Shown here: piece by piece, positions 32,438 to 43,498 of the stretch | How positions within the stretch are numbered: the first letter of the stretch is position 1 | Layout of the letters: every line of letters begins with the position of its first letter | NCBI GenBank assembly: GCA_023052935.1 | Contig: CM041294.1 | Coordinates: 18,376,635 to 18,440,634, forward strand | From: Piezodorus guildinii | Lineage: Eukaryota > Arthropoda > Insecta > Hemiptera > Pentatomidae | DNA length: 64,000 bases | Direction of reading: 5' to 3' | Program-made: the position numbers and the translations under genes | The notes under the pieces: generated by a model | Told to the model about the DNA's origin: nothing | The model's input: the letters and a program-made list of their open reading frames with translations, nothing else | Databases searched by the model: none

Positions 32438-33011
32438 ATCTCAGGTTTATTGTTATTTTTATTTGTTGTAACTTTGAATTCTTAAGAAACTTTATAATGA
32501 TCTTACTAAGATCAATCAGAAATAAAACTATTATATTAAATTATATGTCCGTGTATTTTTTTGCAATTTTGGTGTCTTTTAAATATCATTATTATTATTA
32601 TTTGTATCTACATGTGCGTTTGTAATCTCTGCTATTCGCTAATTGTTCTGCACAGTAAATTTTCTTTAATGATGGAGTTTTTTTGACCGTTGAGAAATTA
32701 GATAAGGAAGATGGTTGGGGGTGCGGTAATAAATTAGATACACACATTTAAAATAAGTGCTATTTTAATTATGTGCTAAATTAATTAGCTTTAATTAAAT
32801 TTTCTTTAGTATACATGTATTTTTATTCATTTATTATATCTCATTTAAGCCATTTACTATATAAAAATACTTATATATCAATAATAAAAATATAAAATAT
32901 ATATTTAAAATATAAAAAAAATATTTCAAATATGAAAATATTTTAAATAATAAAAATATTTATAATGTGTATTATATAAAAATATTTTTGTTTTCTTATA
33001 CTGTACTTATT
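32438..33011. other. Very A+T-rich spacer
   Basis: Low-complexity AAATAT-type sequence, especially 32,870-32,990. Confidence 0.5.
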
Positions 33012-33240
33012 AAATTGTTGGGCTCGATGTCGAGCGAATTCCGAGAAAGTTGGTATTTGATGATTCGACTGGTAGGCGTCCGAAAGGTAGGCCGAAGCGG
33101 AGATGGGAGGATTGCGTTAAGGCTGATTTCGGGAGCTTGGGCTTGAATGGTGAACATTGGACGAGTGTAGGCGGAATTTGGTGGTATCGACATCGAACCT
33201 TCGGGTTCGCTAGGCCTATTATTATTATTATTATTATACT
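33012..33240 (+). mobile_element. LINE K fragment with 3' hairpin
   Basis: Encodes the PTGRRPKGRPKRRWED-like region and ends with the CGAACC-TTCG-GGTTCG hairpin at 33,194-33,209 and an (ATT)n tail. Confidence 0.78.
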
Positions 33241-33279
33241 GTACTTATTAATTTATTTGCTTCTACTTATAAAAATAAT

Positions 33280-33603
33280 TGGGGATAGAGCGCTAGTCTA
33301 CTGTGCTCCGGGTCCTGAGTTCGAATCCCGGTTGTGATGGAATATTATTTATTCTAATTATTTCGGCTGGGGGGCAGACCCTCCTGGGGCAGACCCACCC
33401 TCTATAAAGTGGGTACCCAAGAATGAGGAAAAAACCTGACAGCTGAGCGTGATCTCGGCCGAATCCCCTCATTGCACGGCCGTTGGCCTCAACACAAGGA
33501 AATAAGGAATAAGGAAACAATACGAATCTCTATATGTCCAGAGCCCAAGACTCTTCATGGATTGTAGTGGCACAGTATTTCTTTTTTTTTTTTTTTTTTT
33601 TTC
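33280..33603 (+). mobile_element. SINE3, tRNA-derived, T-tailed, with TSD
   Basis: Flanked by TAAAAATAAT at 33,270-33,279 and 33,604-33,613. The head has GATAGAGCGCTAGTC (A-box region) and GAGTTCGAATCCCGG (canonical B box). The body includes GCTGAGCGTGATCTCG and TTGCACGGCCGTTGG. The element ends in a run of about 23 T, interrupted by C, inside the TSD. Relatives are at 40,655 (complete), 38,175 and 47,090 (decayed). Confidence 0.87.
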
Positions 33604-33841
33604 TAAAAATAATCCTTATTAAAACTTAGTAGGCCAGACCCCATGGCTACGATCTATACTAAGGAAATAATTTTTTTTTATTATATTCTATAGTAATAAC
33701 ATAAAAAGAAAAAAAAACTCAGTTATTTTGAAAGATAGATCAAAATATGTAACTCAATTATTTAAAATATATTTACTTAACTTATTTAATTTAAAAATGG
33801 ATGAGATTTATCGTTTTGAACTTTATATATAACAATGGTGA

Positions 33842-34471
33842 TTGGCCATTTTCTATGAATATAAATACAAATATTGCATAAAATGGAAATTGAAAATTAA
33901 TCCCACCAAATCTGAAGCAATTCTTTTCACTAAACGTCGCCCACAAATAAACCACCAAATCAAGATAAATTCAGCTCTCATCCCTTGGTCAAAATCCGTA
34001 CAGTACCTAGGCAAAACATTAGACAAATCTCTTCCTTTCACAGATCATATCAATAGAAACATCGATAAAGCCAAAAAAATAATATTTAAAATGTTCCCAT
34101 ACTTCAACAAAAAATCCCATTTGAGCTCTCATAACAAATTAATAATATAAAAATCAGTTATTCGCCCGTTAATTACATACGTCTCGCCAGTCTGGAGCTC
34201 AACCTGCTTGACTAACTACCAAAAACTTGAAAGAATTCAAAATCTATCAATGCGGATAATCAACAATTACCCCCGCTACACTAAAATATCATCTATGCTC
34301 CAGGACTTGCAGCTTCCTACAATTAAACATTTTCTCCATACTCAAATAGCTTCTTACTTCAGTAAAACACCAGTCTCCAAAAATCCATTAATAAAGGAAA
34401 TCGGTAACTATAATAAAACATCTTTAAAACGCTACACTCATAGAAGAACTAAATATGTGTTGCTTACTTAA
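33842..34471 (+). pseudogene. Old Jockey-like LINE, C-terminal RT
   Basis: Two open segments in one frame separated by a TAA at 34,148-34,150. The first has WKLKINPTKSEAILFTKRRP and SVQYLGKTLDKSLPF. The second has NYQKLERIQNLSMRIINNYP and KNPLIKEIGNYNKTSLKRYT. It belongs to a different Jockey lineage from J1-J4. The palm motifs are missing. A T run lies about 240 bases upstream. Confidence 0.75.
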
Positions 34472-35429
34472 GCTAGTTTGTTTTAATTTCTAATTTTTTA
34501 TTATCAATTATGTTACCCATTTTTATTTGTAGGTTTTTGTATAATTTTTTCTACAACCATATATAACCACAATTTAATTTTACCACTAATTATAGATTAG
34601 TTAATTAGATTATAACTACCAAATGAACCAAAAATTTGCTGTTTGTATGGATGTTTCATCCGAAATCATTTATAAATATTTTGTCAATTTGTAAAAATGT
34701 AACTAAAGTTTATTTTATTATATGAATATAAATTGATAGTGTTGCTTTTTTTGTTTTTTTAAATTAATTTATCGCTCTACATCCTATAAGTAAATTGTTT
34801 AAACAGCAACATGCATTTTTATACCCTAATATAATTATTTGCTGTTATTAGTACAATAATAAAACATTGTGCTATGATTTGCACATTTTTTTATTCAGTC
34901 CCGTCTGGTTGTACTGACTAAACAAGATAGATCTTGTCCTATTTATACCCTAATGAATAGATTAGCATCGACAGTGAATATTTTCCAGAGAGGAGCGGAA
35001 AGAGGCTGGGGACCTGAGAAAAGTAGATCCCTTGGGCCCCGGGAGAACTAATGGTCCGACACGGGGCAACTGAAATCCCACACTTGCCGTTGAAAAAGTA
35101 TTGCAATCTAAGTTTGGCTGGCTGAGGCCTATCTCTCCTCACATCTCTCATGCAACTCCCCTCTCTCTAACTAACCTCTTCTGCCATTTTTTTCATGTCG
35201 AATCTAGCCTAAGCTGTCAATAATAGAAATAGAATGCTTTATTCAGTTTTATAAACTTTCCAAAGTTCTTATTTCTTAAGGAATCACTAAAGATTAGATT
35301 AAAATTCTGTGGATATTATAGCTAAAAATAATTTTAGTTTATTATTTTCCCTAGTATTTATTTAATTTATAAATTTTGTTATTATATACCTTTCTTAATT
35401 TTAGTTTCATTTTATGTAATTTGACTTTT
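34472..35429. other. No gene recognised; possible LINE 3' flank
   Basis: The first 250 bases could be the 3' UTR of the preceding Jockey copy. A G+C-richer part at 34,970-35,200 is unidentified. Confidence 0.4.
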
Positions 35430-35539
35430 CTTTTGTTTATATTGTAAATATTGTATGAATGTTATCATGTAGCAATATTATTATTGTCCATTGCGCCAAA
35501 CTGTAATATATCCGAATAAATAAATATATTATAAAAAAA
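35430..35539 (+). mobile_element. LINE 3' UTR end with A tail (plus strand)
   Basis: TATTGTAAATATTGTATGAA, AATATTATTATTGTCCATTG, AATAAATAAATATATT, then a short A run. Plus-strand counterpart of the fragment at 17.0 kb. Confidence 0.65.
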
Positions 35540-36284
35540 AAGTTTATTATTTTCAATAATTAACCTTTGTAATCGACAGCAAAAAAAAAATATCTCCTCA
35601 AAATTTGAGAGCTTAAGGAGCTTCAATTTCAAGATACGTAGAGCCCAATTAACATAGAAACTAATTGAAAATTTGCCCATAAATACGCCAATAACTCAGT
35701 TATGTTTGAAAATTGTAAGAAACGATTGTAGAGAGTTTTAGCATCAAGTCATGGCGAATAACATAGAAAAAAAAGAAAAAATTAAATCTTGCCTATATTT
35801 ACGTTTATAACTCATTTTATACGCTTGTAACTCAGTTGTTATTAAGGAATAATTAATAAATAAATAAATGTCAAATTTCCTAAAACCTAAAAAAACGCTG
35901 CAAATTATTACTCAATTATTTTTAAATAACCATATTAGGGTATAATTATTCGTAGCTCCTAATCTTTTCTATTTTTTTTTTATCTTTAATAATAAAAGAG
36001 TTTTGGTGTAATTACTTCCGTTATAATATGTCTTAAATACATACATCAACTTCGTTTTTTTTTTTTTCTATTTATCGCTATACTGAATCTAAAACACTAA
36101 ACATATTCAACACAATAAAAATTAAAACATATATAATGCATTTGGGCAGCATTTTTTTCTTCTTTTTTTTACATAAAGCATTTTCTCTCTGGGATATACA
36201 TAATTGCAGAGTTTAAAAGCCTCAAAAAGTTCTTATTTCGTTCACCCTCTTGGTCCTAAGTGCACTCTGTAAACACGCGAACCA
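35540..36284. other. No gene recognised
   Basis: A+T-rich with several homopolymer runs. Confidence 0.4.
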
Positions 36285-36520
36285 AATTGAGACATTGATT
36301 TCCAGAAGTTGCGATGTTTCTTTTCTTTAAAAAAAATTTAAAGGAAGCAAAATATCTCTTATGGATTTATTATTAAACCAATTTATTTCATTATTTTCTT
36401 ATTTGATTCTTGATTTTTTTTTTTAATTTTTACTGTATTAATAACATTATTTTTATGTTATAGAAGGTAATGTTAAAATATAATTTGGATCGAAAAATCT
36501 GAAGAAATTTATGTGTTCTC
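36285..36520. repeat. MITE2 half copy
   Basis: Starts ATTGAGACATTGATTTCC and continues parallel to the left half of the 55,975-56,352 element (TTTGATTCTT, ATTAATAACAT). The opposite arm is absent. Confidence 0.6.
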
Positions 36521-36896
36521 TTGTGCCAAAATGAAGACAGTACCTCACATCAAAAAATAACTAGAAGGATAGTTGCGTGCAGTCATTGTACGTACCCTTC
36601 TAAGACATCCTTAAACTTAGGCATATTATTTTAGTAAAATAACATTATAAAATTTAGAATAAAATACTAACTTTTAACGGTCTTTATACAACAGTTCATT
36701 ATATGATTGGAGAAATAGGATTCTCCAATCATATCCTTTCCAAATCTCGCTATATTCTGTATACATGCCTCCACAGAAAATGCGATTCTTAAAACAATAC
36801 TTTGAGAATCGGTAAACAGCATTATAGAAATGGTGGCGTTATTTGAAGTAGTAAAAATTTCCAATATTATTTAATTTTTAAATATAGATAATTAAA

Positions 36897-36897
<1 letters not shown>
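36521..36897. other. No gene recognised
   Basis: A short inverted repeat around GATTGGAGAAATAGGATTCTCCAATC near 36,700-36,730 is the only structure seen. Otherwise unremarkable. Confidence 0.4.
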
Positions 36898-36951
<54 letters not shown>

Positions 36952-36962
36952 CATATATATAC
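36898..36962. repeat. (TA)n array with CA interruptions
   Basis: About 30 TA units with a few TACATA interruptions. It has replaced the left terminal repeat of the adjacent mariner. Confidence 0.95.
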
Positions 36963-37783
36963 GTTTTCAAGGTAAAGGATTTTTATTAAAAATACAATAT
37001 GAAAACAAGATAATTTTATTCGAAGTATTTACCTTCTTTTTCTACACATTTTTTCCCGACGTGACCCCCAACTTTTTTATCCCCGAACTGAAAAACTCTG
37101 AGCTTTGAAGTGAAACAAAATCCGAAAACATACATTTCACTTGATCATTATTTTCAAAAAGTTTTCCTTTGACGAAGTGGTCTAAATTCCTGAACAGGTA
37201 ATTTATTGGAGACAAGTCGGGAGAATACAGTTGGTGCGGAAGAACTTTGTAGCCCAGTTCTTTCAATTTTTGCAGGGTATGTTTTGAAACATGGGTCTTG
37301 CTGCCGCTCAGAGCTTTTTTACTTTCCCAATACACTTTAAATGTCTAGAAACGGTAGATTCACTTGCATTTAGTTGTGCTGAGAGTCCTTTAACTGTTTG
37401 GTAGGGGTTTCCTTCTACTATATGTTTGAGTACATCGTTGTCTATTACGGATGGAGGTCTTCCTTGGGACAAGTTTTCCAAGTCGGTGTCCCCAGCTGAA
37501 AACTTAGCAAACCAACGGCGAATGGTCTGTTCAATAACACTCCTTTCCCCAAACTTGTACAAAAATATTACTCGAACATCGCGTGTTTCCATGTTCATAT
37601 TTGGAGGTATACTAAAAAGTGGGTAATTGATTGGGAAGCTAATGTTTATAATACAAAGGTAGAGAATTAGTAACTGTTTACTTTAAATATGTAAACATTC
37701 GGAAGAAACCAACAGAGACCTGCAAAATCCTTTATGTATTTCAGAAACTCTAAAAACGGACATTTCATGTTAAACAACCCATA
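36963..37783 (-). mobile_element. mariner-1 copy, internally deleted
   Basis: Second mariner-1 copy. The left terminal repeat is reduced to GTTTTCAAGGTAAAGG beside the TA array. The right repeat ends CATGTTAAACAACCCA at about 37,783. Confidence 0.82.
37042..37598 (-). pseudogene. mariner-1 transposase remnant
   Basis: N-terminal part at 37,308-37,598: MNMETRDVRVIF, TIRRWFAKFSAGDTDLEN and GLSAQLNASESTVSRH, ending in a stop after IGKVKKL. The C-terminal part (37,042-37,335, another frame) has VSKHTLQKLKELGYK, LYSPDLSPI and FRNLDHFVKGKLFEN. The middle, with the first two catalytic Asp residues, is deleted. Its breakpoint differs by about 25 bases from that of the 22-kb copy. Confidence 0.82.
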
Positions 37784-38174
37784 TCATATACATCATATTA
37801 TTGGTATGATGCAAATACAAAATATGTTGCAAGATGTTTTTATTATAATTAGGTTTCAAAGTGGCTGAGGTTATTGGAGTACCTAATAAACCATTCTTGT
37901 CATTGAATATAGAACCTGTTGAATCGTAATTGTTTCCTAATGACTGTTTATTGTTTCATCAACAGTAACAATTCAATTAAGCTGATCGATACACAGACTT
38001 AATTAATTGCAGTCTTTAGCATTAATGAAGTAAACAATTTCCAATCTTAGTCATTGTATGACTTCCTTATTTGCGAAACTTTCGAAACAAGTTGACACCT
38101 TAGTCAGTCTGTTTAAAATTGGCATTAAAATCAAAGCATTAATGGAATATTTCTAAACTATAAATTATAGGAAC
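37784..38174. other. No gene recognised
   Basis: Nothing recognised. Confidence 0.4.
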
Positions 38175-38365
38175 GCACTAGTATACTCTTCTCCGTTCTC
38201 CGGGTTCGAAACTGGCTACAGCAGGAAATTATTTATTCCGCAATTTCTGCAAAGAGGTAACATTGGGGTAGGAGAACCTCCTGAGGCATAACCAGTCTCT
38301 GAAAAGAGAGTACCGAAAATTGAGATTAAAACGTTCGACTCTTCATGGGTTGTACGTACAAGTTA
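38175..38365 (+). mobile_element. SINE3, diverged copy
   Basis: GGGTTCGAAACTGGC (B-box remnant), ATTATTTATTCCG and ACTCTTCATGGGTTGTA match SINE3. Neither the A box nor the T tail is clear. Confidence 0.6.
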
Positions 38366-38378
38366 GTATCTCGCTAAT

Positions 38379-38382
<4 letters not shown>

Positions 38383-38432
<50 letters not shown>
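38383..38432. repeat. (TA)n microsatellite
   Basis: About 24 TA units. Confidence 0.95.
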
Positions 38433-38439
<7 letters not shown>

Positions 38440-38589
38440 TTAATTCCTACCATGCAAATACATTAAAAAAAAAAGTAAACTCAATCATACTAAATCATAT
38501 GACAATCCAATGGAAACAATTCTTTTATTTATTTTTCGTGGCGAGGAAAGACAAAGCGGAAATTCCCCGATTAAATATATTTTTTTCCA

Positions 38590-38862
38590 TAAGTTTTATG
38601 GATGAGTGGACTGGATAGGGAATACGCTAGGGGATTAGGATGATGAATGAGGTTGTGATGGAATTTGGAAAATTTGGATGGAATCAGGTCTAAAATAAAT
38701 GGAACATTAAGGTTGTGGTGCAAGGTATAGTTGGTGACATAATAAGGAGCATTTACTATTATTCTGAGGACTTTGGATTGAAAGGATAGAATGCGTTTGG
38801 TGTTAGAATGTTTAGCTGTCCCCCACAGTTCAAGTCCGTAGGTCCAGATAGGCTTCAGTTAC
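38590..38862 (-). pseudogene. Jockey J3 fragment
   Basis: Minus-strand coding matching the J3 C-terminal region (GLELWGTAKHSNTKRI, VNAPYYVTNYTLHHNL), truncated at both ends and lacking a tail. Confidence 0.7.
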
Positions 38863-39069
38863 TTTACAAAATTAAAAAAATAAAATAAATAAATAATCGT
38901 TTAAGGTTGTCTAATTGGCTTTAGTGGGTTTTGAAATATAGATATGATATATTCACGTATCCTAAGTTATTACTTACTTAAAGAAATAAATACTTAATTT
39001 ATTTCATTAAGCGCTAAATAAAACCAAAAAAAAATTTAATATTTTTATATATTATTATTATTATTATTC
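38863..39069. other. A+T-rich spacer
   Basis: Ends in an ATTATT run at about 39,048-39,068. Confidence 0.4.
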
Positions 39070-39205
39070 GATGAGACCATTTGGAGATCACATTGGTAGA
39101 CTAACTTGAAGCACATTTCAAATTCTTATTTGTTCTCCTCTCCCAAGAAGCTTTCATCTGTTCAGAAAACCGCTGTTTTCGTCCTTCCGTCCACTTAGTT
39201 CCCGT
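39070..39205 (-). mobile_element. Possible LINE C-terminal scrap
   Basis: Minus strand reads KWTEGRKQRFSEQMKASW and then ERRTNKNLK before a stop. It resembles the basic tail at the C-terminus of RTE-like LINE proteins such as the one at 25.7 kb. The adjoining ATT run could be its tail. Weak evidence. Confidence 0.35.
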
Positions 39206-39271
39206 TCTTACCCACATGTGTTCGACTTGGAAACAACCCTATTTTTTATTATTAATTTTTATGTATATATG

Positions 39272-39277
<6 letters not shown>

Positions 39278-39313
<36 letters not shown>
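39278..39313. repeat. (TA)n microsatellite
   Basis: About 18 TA units followed by ACACACAC. Confidence 0.95.
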
Positions 39314-39321
<8 letters not shown>

Positions 39322-40654
39322 TTTACACTGCACCCTTTATAAAACTATTACATAAATAGAGTATGTAGTTCATGGTAATAGACAGAACTATTGGAGACCG
39401 ACAAATCATCCTGACAAATTACTGCCGTTCAACCAATGAGGGTTCTATTCTGCTCGTATGATCTAAGCGGACTTGATGCACCATATCATTACAAACATTT
39501 CTACGCTTATTTCTCATTGATTTATTTATAGATTTTCAATAATTCTAATTCAAATAAAATCAAAACTTTTTTGCAGAGCATAAATATTTATTGAAACCTA
39601 CCATTATCATCATAAAGATGCAAGATTAAATTATATATATGTTTAAAGAAGAATAGTAATTTCCTTTGTTTTTAAAAAGTGTATACATAAATGCATATGT
39701 TAGTGTGTCTTTATGTGTATATATATATATATATATATATTATTTTTGTATATTATTTTTTGTTTTTATGTAAACATACATTTATTTTTCTGGTTTGTAC
39801 ATTTTTATTATAATTTTGGTTTTAAGTTATTTTCTTTGTTCACGTTATTAGTTTAATTGTTTTCTGTTTTTCAGTCATTTTACTCTAAGACTATAGTCTT
39901 AAGTCCACCTTATTATTTCCTGTTATGTTATTCTGAAGGGACTTGTCGCAGAATTAATAAAGAATTATTATTATTATCAAATTAACAATTATTTGACTCC
40001 TTAACAAATTTGTGAAGTAAAAAACTAATTTATCATTAAATATTACCTACCTAAAAAAATACATGTAAAAAAAAAACGGAAACAGAAGTAGAAAAAATCT
40101 GATCACCACAATCACAATACTTCTAAGCTCAACGGTTTAGAATTAAAAAAGATCATTGTGATACCTAAAACAAAATGTTTTTAGTGTTTGAAAAATACAG
40201 AAACTACTGACTCACGTTTGCGTTGTTTTTGTTTTTTAAACCCTTTTAGAAAGCCTTTAAAATATACTTTTTTCGTGAAAATGGGTTGATCCGATCAGGA
40301 TAAAACACTGTTTTCCGTTGTTTTTTTTCATTCCCCCATACCTCATGTCCCATAGTGATTAAAGGGTTATAATTTTGCAAAAGGAGGTTTCTCAAATGTG
40401 TGAATCGATGGTATAAATTTTATAAATAAATAAATGTTTTATTTGACTAATATTAAAGTATTTTAAGAAAATAAACAAAATAATTATTACAATATAAGAC
40501 AATATTATTTTTTTTAACAAAGAAAAGCATTCGTAGACAATATCTGAAAGCAGAGAGTAAAGTTGCCCAACTTTTCACTTTAGTAACTTCATATTTATTT
40601 TTATGGTGGATGGATTATTAATATTTATTAAATGCTTCATGATTTCTTATAAGG
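39314..40654. other. No gene recognised; (TA)n at 39.72 kb and possible LINE end at 39.98 kb
   Basis: A short TA array lies at 39,718-39,741. The segment 39,850-39,983 ends AATAAAGAATTATTATTATT and may be a LINE 3' end with an ATT tail. No coding signal. Confidence 0.4.
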
Positions 40655-40940
40655 ATCAGTCTAGTGGGTAGAGCGCTAGTCTACTGTGCTCCGGGTTGTG
40701 GGTTCGAATCCCGGCTGTGGCGGAATATTATTTATTCTGTTATTTCAGCCGGTGGGCGATCCTGGGCTTCAATCAAGGGGGTATCCGAAAATGGGGAAAA
40801 ACCTGGCGGCTGAGCGTGATCTCGACCGAATCACCTGATTGCACGGCCGTTGGTCTAGAAACAGTACGAATCTCTACATGTAGTGAGCCCAAAACTCTTC
40901 ATGGGTTGTAGTGGCACAGGTTTTTTTTTTTTTTTTTTTT
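40655..40940 (+). mobile_element. SINE3, complete T-tailed copy
   Basis: AGTGGGTAGAGCGCTAGTC (A-box region), GGGTTCGAATCCCGG (B box), the conserved body, and a run of 21 T at 40,920-40,940. No clear TSD was found. Confidence 0.85.
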
Positions 40941-40959
40941 AGATGAATGGGTAATACAA

Positions 40960-41110
40960 GCCCTTGTATTGATATCCTATTCAGACATGAAGCTTCTGGG
41001 TGTATGTACCTACTCACCTTAGATAAAATTGTTCTTTTGCACCTGAGATGGCATTGGCCGAAACGTTGTGCATCAATATTTAATAAAAGAAAAGTGAAGT
41101 GAAATATCAG
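40960..41110 (+). repeat. Hammerhead-like motif locus at 41 kb
   Basis: TGCAC (41,038-41,042), CTGAGA (core one base short), T, helix II GGC/GCC (41,050-41,059), GAAAC, GTT, GTGCA (41,068-41,072). TGCAC and GTGCA form a perfect 5-bp helix I. The upstream flank (TTAGATAAAATTGTTCTTTT) and downstream flank (AATATTTAATAAAAG) match the pair at 42.2-42.5 kb. This is the third copy of that repeat. Confidence 0.6.
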
Positions 41111-41159
41111 CCACCAACTTTATTCAAAGACTTATTATTATTGAGATATCTATGATGGA

Positions 41160-42080
41160 AATTTCTAGCAAAGTCAACTATCTCGGCTAGGCAATATCTT
41201 TCTCGAATTGGGACGCCAAAGTGATTGAAATTGAAATAGGTTATGCATGGAAGAAGTATTGAAGCCTCAAATGTATTTTAAAATGTCGGCAAGAAATGAA
41301 ATGTAAAACCATCGCCTTTAACACATCAATTATTCCAGTTCTAACCTTTGGGTGCCAGACATGGATGTTGACCAAGAATCTGGAGAGAAAGTAATAAAAT
41401 GTAATAATAATAATAATAATAGGCTCACTGAACCCGAAGGTTCGATGCCGATACCACCAAATTCCGCCTACACATACTCATCCAATGTTCACCGTTCAAG
41501 CCCACGCCCCCGAGATCAGCCTTAACGCAATCCTCCCATCGACGCTTCGGCCTACCTTTCGGACGCCTACCAGTCGGATCAGCGAATACCAACTTTCTCG
41601 GAATCCGCTCCTCACCGAGCCCAACAACATTACTAGCACATTTGAGTCTCCGCGATGCTATCAACTCAATTATATTTACAGGATACAAGTTCCGCAATTC
41701 CGCGTTGTGCAACCTTCTAAACTCCCCAGTGGCCTCATCTCTCTTCGGACCAAATATTTTACGCAGTACCTTATTTTCGAAAATCTTAAGCCGTTGTAGT
41801 AATAAAATGTACAAGAAAAAAATAAAATGTACGAGGGCAGGACGTGTCATGAGAAAATCCAAAGAAAGGAGAACTGCAGAGTGGATCCCGCTGGACAAGA
41901 AGAACCGAAGAGGTCCACAACGCATGCGATGGGTCGATCAACTCACTAAAAACCTATTGTTCCTAATGGATAAGATACGCAAGGGACCGAACATTGTGGA
42001 AAAATAAGTGCTAGCAACTCCAGTTCTTAAGTTCGGCTAGTCTTCGTTGAAGACTGTAATCTCCCATTAGGGAAGGTCTA
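41160..42080 (+). pseudogene. RTE-like LINE C-terminal fragment, interrupted
   Basis: Plus strand: a stop-containing segment with EISSKVNYLG, then IIPVLTFGCQTWMLTKNLER up to about 41,395. It resumes at about 41,812 with MRKSKERRTAEWIPLDKKNR and RGPQRMRWVDQLTKN and ends near 42,005. A 394-bp LINE K copy splits it. It is the post-palm region of an RTE-type LINE; the polymerase motifs are absent. Confidence 0.75.
41404..41797 (-). mobile_element. LINE K inserted in RTE-like LINE, with TSD
   Basis: Bracketed by AGTAATAAAATGTA at 41,390-41,403 and 41,798-41,811. Minus-strand coding is open: LKIFENKVLRKIFGPKRDE, NIIELIASRRLKCASN and GRPKRRWEDCVKADLGG. The 3' hairpin is at 41,429-41,444 (outer pair mismatched) with an (ATT)n tail. 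It is the least decayed K coding fragment. Confidence 0.88.
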
Positions 42081-42224
42081 TCTATATGTCAATACATGAA
42101 ATGTAATTTTTTTTTTCTGTCAACTGATGGAAGATTATTTTTACTTTTGTATTATCATATAAATAAAGACTTAATAGGTGTAGATTCTTTAAGGTGAAGG
42201 TCAAAGTCTATGAATAACTTGATG

Positions 42225-42470
42225 TCAATAACTTGATAACTTGACAAAGTCTATGATGCTCAACATTTCGGCTATAATGCCATCTTCAGGTGCAAAAGAA
42301 CAATTTTATATAAGGTGACTGGATAATACAAGCCCTTGTATTGACATCCTATTGAGAAATTAGGCTTCTGGGTGTAAGTGCCCACTCACCTTAGATAAAA
42401 TTGTTCTTTTGCACCTGAAGATGGCATTATAGCCAAAACGTTGAGCACCATTATTTAATGAAGTTTCACT
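42225..42470. repeat. Inverted pair of hammerhead-like motifs
   Basis: Minus-strand arm at 42,255-42,300 and plus-strand arm at 42,405-42,455, about 65 bp each and nearly identical. The plus arm reads GCAC, CTGAAGA (42,415-42,421), T, helix II GGC...GCC, AAAAC (expected GAAAC), GTT, GAGC. The minus arm has the expected G but GAAAT. Each arm therefore has one change in the GAAAC block. Confidence 0.65.
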
Positions 42471-42782
42471 GTTCAACTGACCGATGAGTGGGTAAACAGG
42501 GCAATTGCCAACCTGTTGGTACATTTGACGCTGTTTTACACCAACACAACTTTAAATCTTCCGTTATTGTATTCTATCAACTTGTCTTACAATAAAAACG
42601 AACAATTCAGAGTTCATAACAATAATGATAGGATTGTTTCATAGATTTTTTCAGTGGAATTAATAATTATCCCAACCAATTTCTTTTACGTTTTTAGCCT
42701 CTTTTACACTTAATTTTAAGTTATCGTCATCAAGTAAGGCAAAATAATCCCTGTGAAATTAAACACCAAACTGAATTTCTTC
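42470..42782. repeat. Duplicated segment, left copy
   Basis: Starts CACTGTTCAACTGACCGATG and matches 47,878-48,205 with about one change per ten bases. It continues after the composite insertion at 43,524-43,615, matching 48,230-48,300. No coding capacity is recognised. Confidence 0.8.
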
Positions 42783-42807
42783 TAAAACGAATAAAATATC
42801 TTAATTA

Positions 42808-43498
42808 TCTTATATAGATTAAGATATTTCCTTACGCGATTTGCACGGTCTGTCGCGCAACTGAAAAAAAAACACCTTGTAGTCAGAAAATCACTCGTTA
42901 TTCCTATATTAGATTACGGTCAATGGTATATTTATCAATTTAACCCCACTTTATGCTACTATGACGAGATGCTCTTTCCCAAGAAATGAAAAAAAATTAT
43001 AGAGATGAACTTAGTTTCCGTCGATTAAGTATTTGTGAATTCTTCCAGAATCAATGATATAAATAATAAATTATTTAAATTATAGTATAGGTTAAACATT
43101 TGTTTCTAGTTAGTTAGTTTATTTATTTTACGTCCCTTTATGCTGCTGTGGCTAATCGGACGATGCAGTGGGAGTCCTAAATATTGCCTATCAAGGTTTA
43201 ATTAGGATAGGGATCTTTAACGAGTAACTGACATCTCACAGGCTCGTGAACACCTTTTAAGTCCCCTCCTCCTCCCCCCCCCCCCCGAAGAACGGCATAA
43301 CTAAGAATTTTTTACTCCCATTAAAAATTTATTTCCATTCCTAAGTCCACCTGCGGGTTTGAACCCGGGACCTTGGGCATAGGATACGATCAATGGTGAA
43401 TTAATTTAGTTTTCAATAGTAATTATATACCTTCCCATAGATCCTTTTTCAATTTCTAAACTTTGCATGATAGGACGTGGAGGCTCTTGACTGCGCTA
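42808..43498. mobile_element. Composite LINE/SINE block with 25-bp flanking repeats
   Basis: Identical 25-bp repeats flank it at 42,783-42,807 and 43,499-43,523. The contents in order are a decayed SINE2 3' end, a LINE scrap (plus strand, VRKSLVIPILDYGQW), a SINE1 3' remnant, another LINE-like scrap (YRDELSFRRLSICEFFQNQ), SINE1 on the minus strand (43,125-43,384) and a terminal piece ending GAGGCTCTTGACTGCG. The same order of parts occurs at 45.8-46.5 kb. Confidence 0.7.

Noticed and set aside
40655..40720. Functional tRNA gene
   Set aside because: A and B boxes are present, but no acceptor-stem pairing or normal anticodon arm was found, and the sequence continues into a repeated SINE body.
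41485..41799. 104-codon plus-strand open frame
   Set aside because: Antisense shadow of the LINE K copy at 41.4-41.8 kb, which has clear protein similarity on the minus strand.
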